A stretch of 64,000 nucleotides of DNA from the NCBI GenBank assembly GCA_964030475.1, contig CAXIPT010000003.1, positions 5,385,635 to 5,449,634 of the forward strand, read 5' to 3'. This document shows, piece after piece, positions 60,857 through 64,000 of the stretch (positions are counted from its first letter, which is position 1; the number at the start of each line of letters is the position of its first letter). A model generated the notes under the pieces. The model made no database searches and was not told where the DNA came from. It saw nothing but the letters and a program-made list of their open reading frames with translations. The position numbers were made by a program, and so were the translations under genes. The stretch is from Tethya wilhelma (Eukaryota; Porifera; Demospongiae; Tethyida; Tethyidae).

Positions 60857-63338
60857 ATGGCGGTGAGTGTAACAGAAGAGATTGATGAGCTGAAAAGGAG
60901 GATTGCACTTCTTGGTGAGTAGTAAAAAAGCACTTTGAATATCTTTAGTTGGTGTAGAGTGTTTTACCTGCTTGCAAGAATCACAAAACCATGCAAACCC
61001 CCTGTGGTTCATAACTTGCAGATGGAGATAAGAAGGCTTACTCTGAGAGCTCTCAATGGACCATCAAACAAAACAAGGAGCTCATCTCTCGCCTCAGAGC
61101 TGAAAACAAGCAGCTTAGAACTACTCTTGCTAAACGAATGGAAGTAAGCAACACAATTTGCATGCTACTTGTCAGTCAAGTCAATACATGCTCGGAAAAT
61201 TTTTGTTAAATTTGTGATGCTACATGCTGCATATTTGCCAATTACTACAGGCTGATGATGATGTCATAGCCAAGGTGTTCCATGCACACAACAGCTCCAC
61301 CCCTGCTGAGCTGCGTGGCCTAACAGGAGACACGGCCGTGAGGAAGTTTGACCAGACTGTCTGTGAGCTCATCAAGCAGCGAAATGCTCTTCAACACGTG
61401 AAGCGTTCACAAAAGAAGATGCTTGCTTCGCTGGAGATGCAACTGAAGCAGATGGAGTCCGAGGCAGAGACCATCAACTCCACGCCCTCAGGCAATTCTG
61501 AAGATGCACAGACCCTGCGTATGTTGGAGAACAGGCTGGATAAGGTGGTCATCAAGTGCAACGAGGCTGCACACATCAGGAAGACGTACGAGGCTATTCT
61601 CGAGAAGCTGCAAGAGGTATATGTGTGTACTTTATATGCATGTCTGTGGCAGTGTCTGAGTACTGTAGCATTAGATGTGGTGTTGCTGTGATAATATTAT
61701 ATGGGTGATGTGTTTTCTTCAGGAGCGCCTGGGCTTTGACAACCAGATTGCTAATCTTGAGAAAGCGATCAAAACCAGAAGGAAAGACTTGAAAGATCTG
61801 GAGAGCATGTACACTGATGCCCAGCTGGCCAGAGACATGGCCAAGGTATGCATACATTCATTATCATTGACTTGTAGGCATCATTATCTCTAAGTGTCAT
61901 TACATGCTTTGTTTATTGTTTGTTTGTTTGTTTGTGTAGACTGAGCTTGCCCACCAGGAACAAAGCATGGCTGAATCACGTCGTGAGAGAGACAAGGTAC
62001 TCTCAGAGCTGAGGAAAGAAGCTGACGAGAAGAAAGAGTTTGCCGAGAAAGTTGAACGAAGGGTATGTCCACCTACAAACCCTCTTTCACTAGTGACTTA
62101 CAAACATTTCCTCTGTATCTTCTTTCAACTGATCTCTTATAGCTGATGAGGCGGCCTTCAACCATGCAGTCTACTGGACAGTGTAAGTTGTGGCATTATA
62201 GGTTTCATACAAACATAATAATATTATAATATTTTTATCCGTGATGTGTGTCAACAGTGGATGTTGGTGCCAATGCTCTTCACGAAGCACAAGTGGCCAA
62301 GATCACCTCCTATGAAGAAGCACTTGCTAAGATCAAGGATGCAACTGGTGTGTCTGACATTCAAGAGGTTGTGGACCGTTTCTTGAACCAAGGTGACACC
62401 AAGAAGCATCTTGAACAACTGGAAGAGGAGAACACAAAGACAGTGGCCAGGCTCAAAGAGGACAAAGAGAAACTACAAGAGCAATTTGAAGACATGAAGT
62501 ACTCAGGAGAGGCCAAAATGTCAACGTATGTGTGTTTGTCTCATTTTGATTCTGCAAAATATCACATAAACATCTTGTGCTTGTGTTCTTAGGGGACAGA
62601 GAATGTTGGAAGAGTTTGAGTCTCATCTTGATGAAGCCAAGGCCACGTGTAAAGAGAGCAAAGAAAAGGCTGACCGTGCTTCTAAGCTGTTAGCTCAAGT
62701 GAAGAATGGAGTGGACCATCTATCTGAGAAGTTGCAACACATCAAGGCTGTAGGTTATATGTTACTGCACTAGACAGTGCTATTCATCGTTCTGTTTTGT
62801 ATTTTATAGCCACACACCCATGTGTTGAAGCCTAAAGTGGATTCTCATAGTGAGGAGTTTGTGTTGGAACAGCTTGGCACTGCAGAACAGAAACTGGTCA
62901 GTTTGGCTGAAGAATTGAGCAGCAGAGATCTTGAGACAATTCACAAAGAAATGGAAGATGAAGAGGTATACACAGTTCTTACACAAGGTCATGCTATATG
63001 CAATGAATGTTGTTGTTTTATTGTAGTTTCGTCATACTGTTGAGGGTGGAGTTTCAGCCAACATCAAGCTGGACCTGCCCAAAGTGGGAAGCAAGACACT
63101 GTATGGTAAGCAAGATTTGACACAGTGCATCAGCTAACTAGAAGTCTAAAACATGTCTTGTCATCAGTACTGTGCTCTTTTTTGTATTCTAGATGAGGAT
63201 AGTGGAAGTGATGAAGAGTTTGTGAGCCGTGATGCCATGAAGCGTATGACCAATCAGTTGGTCGAGTCCAAGACCAAGAAAAAAACACAGGATGACGACG
63301 ATGAGGAGGACTCAAAGAAGAAAAAGAAGAGGCGATAA
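60857..63338 (+). CDS. ODAD3: ODAD3 (CCDC151), outer dynein arm docking complex subunit
   Basis: Eleven exons: 60857-60914, 61022-61143, 61251-61616, 61723-61845, 61940-62062, 62143-62182, 62258-62525, 62593-62749, 62810-62965, 63027-63105, 63193-63338; 545 aa (human 595). Nearly all predicted coiled coil. Family signatures include GDKKAYSESSQWTIKQNKELI, LENRLDKV, AHIRKTYEAILEKLQEE, IKDATG, RFLNQGDT and EDMKYSGEA, then VKNGVDHLSEKLQH. The tail is acidic then basic (DDDDEEDSKKKKKRR). ODAD3 anchors outer dynein arms on motile cilia. In a sponge it would serve choanocyte, larval or sperm cilia. The X-box upstream fits this role. Convergent with CDK9. Confidence 0.9.
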
Positions 63339-63503
63339 ACTGGCCTAGCCACTGTAGCACATACAACATGGTGGCATATAAACTTTGCCAAAAACTATTA
63401 TAGCAAAACATTGTACATATGTGTCAACAGAACATCAAACATAATAACAATATAATATTATTAAATAATAATGATGCCAATACAGTGAATGAATAGCTAG
63501 TGT

Positions 63504-64000
63504 TCAGAACACCCTGTCGTGCATGCCCCCCATCCCTCCTCCCCCTCCTCCATGGCCACCCCCAGCAGCCCTGCCAGCTCCACCATGGCCGCCATGACCA
63601 GCCAGACGGTTGGAGTGAAGCACAAACATCGAACTTCTAAATTGAGTCAGTTTTCTTGCCAAATCAGGCTGAGAAGGCATCGGGTCTTCCCAGAAGAGGT
63701 CGTGATTCAAACAGCCGTCGCTGTCTATTCTCTTGTTTGGATCCAACACCAGTAGCTTGTCAATCAAGTCGACGGAATGGCTATCCTTAACGTAATGTCT
63801 TAATCTTTCTCGGATCTTTCTCTTTTGATCCTTCGGTAGATCAAGCTTTGTGTAGTTCTCTAGTTTTTCGACTCCTGGCCACGACTCAGGTGTGATTGAA
63901 CCACACAGCTGACTGATGAGGGATATCTGACGCTGCTCTGAGTCTCCCTGCATGATAGGTGTCCTAGTCCACATCTCACACATGATGCACCCAGCCCCCC
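63504..64000 (-). CDS. CDK9: CDK9 kinase, C-terminal part, runs off right edge
   Basis: The minus-strand exon is open to the window end and encodes about 165 residues of the kinase C-lobe and tail. CIMCEMWTRTPIMQGDSEQRQISLISQLCGSITPESWP and LIDKLLVLDPNKRIDSDGCLNHDLFWEDPMPS match CDK9 closely. The family ends in -RVF, and so does this protein (HDRVF). Between them is a Gly/His-rich stretch (GHGGHGGAGRAAGGGHGGGGGGMGG), unlike the Gln/Asn-rich tail in vertebrates. CDK9 with cyclin T (P-TEFb) phosphorylates RNA polymerase II for elongation. ATP-binding and catalytic loops lie outside the window. Confidence 0.93.
   Translation of the reverse strand, partial: GAGCIMCEMWTRTPIMQGDSEQRQISLISQLCGSITPESWPGVEKLENYTKLDLPKDQKRKIRERLRHYVKDSHSVDLIDKLLVLDPNKRIDSDGCLNHDLFWEDPMPSQPDLARKLTQFRSSMFVLHSNRLAGHGGHGGAGRAAGGGHGGGGGGMGGMHDRVF

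Overview
This is eukaryotic, metazoan nuclear DNA. It is AT-rich, with many short introns (about 60-250 bp, canonical GT-AG), small intergenic gaps, microsatellites, palindromic MITE-like repeats and two kinds of gap marker (single N at 977 and 51647; 88 N at 41274-41361). The gene set is animal: ODAD3, EFCAB9, KIFBP, TBC1D23, stathmin, astacin. Compact introns together with large lineage-specific tandem families suggest an early-branching animal, most likely a demosponge of the Amphimedon type. That placement is inference; no search was run.

Layout. 1-3.2 kb (-): secreted astacin metalloprotease, 3' end off the left edge. 4.5-9.1 kb (+): BMS1. 9.3-9.8 kb (-): PPP1R11, divergent from ANAPC13 (+, 9.9-10.3 kb). 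10.3-12.1 kb (+): KIFBP. 12.2-13.0 kb (-): EFCAB9. 13.1-14.4 kb (-): CCDC15-like. 14.6-36.5 kb (+): six near-full-length intronless paralogues plus one 3' fragment of an LRR-like family. Its N-terminus looks like a SOCS/BC box of Elongin-BC-Cullin substrate receptors, most like LRRC41. Copy 2 has a frameshift, copy 4 has a new C-terminus from an insertion, and copy 6 has a shortened C-terminus. Between copies 4 and 5, on the opposite strand, lies an unusual stathmin with three tandem stathmin-like domains and an N-terminal MGC acylation signal. 36.8-52.4 kb (+): TBC1D23, whose penultimate coding intron is 11.3 kb. That intron holds nested minus-strand coiled-coil genes, their pseudogenes and a duplicated 3' end of DHX33. 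52.6-53.0 kb (-): CKS1, head to head with DHX33 (+, 53.2-55.9 kb). 56.1-58.8 kb (-): a degraded and an intact coiled-coil paralogue. 59.5-60.7 kb (-): PLPP6, divergent from ODAD3 (+, 60.9-63.3 kb). 63.5-64.0 kb (-): C-terminal end of CDK9.

The conserved genes are housekeeping or ciliary. EFCAB9 (CatSper calcium sensor) and ODAD3 (outer dynein arm docking) are sperm/cilium genes, and ODAD3 has a textbook RFX X-box 27 bp before its start codon. The most novel material is (i) the tandem BC-box/LRR array, (ii) the multi-domain stathmin and (iii) the expanding coiled-coil family, with a possible HEPN-like C-terminus, that has filled an intron of TBC1D23. Gene models were built by hand from splice consensus and reading-frame continuity; all multi-exon models given with exon coordinates are in phase.
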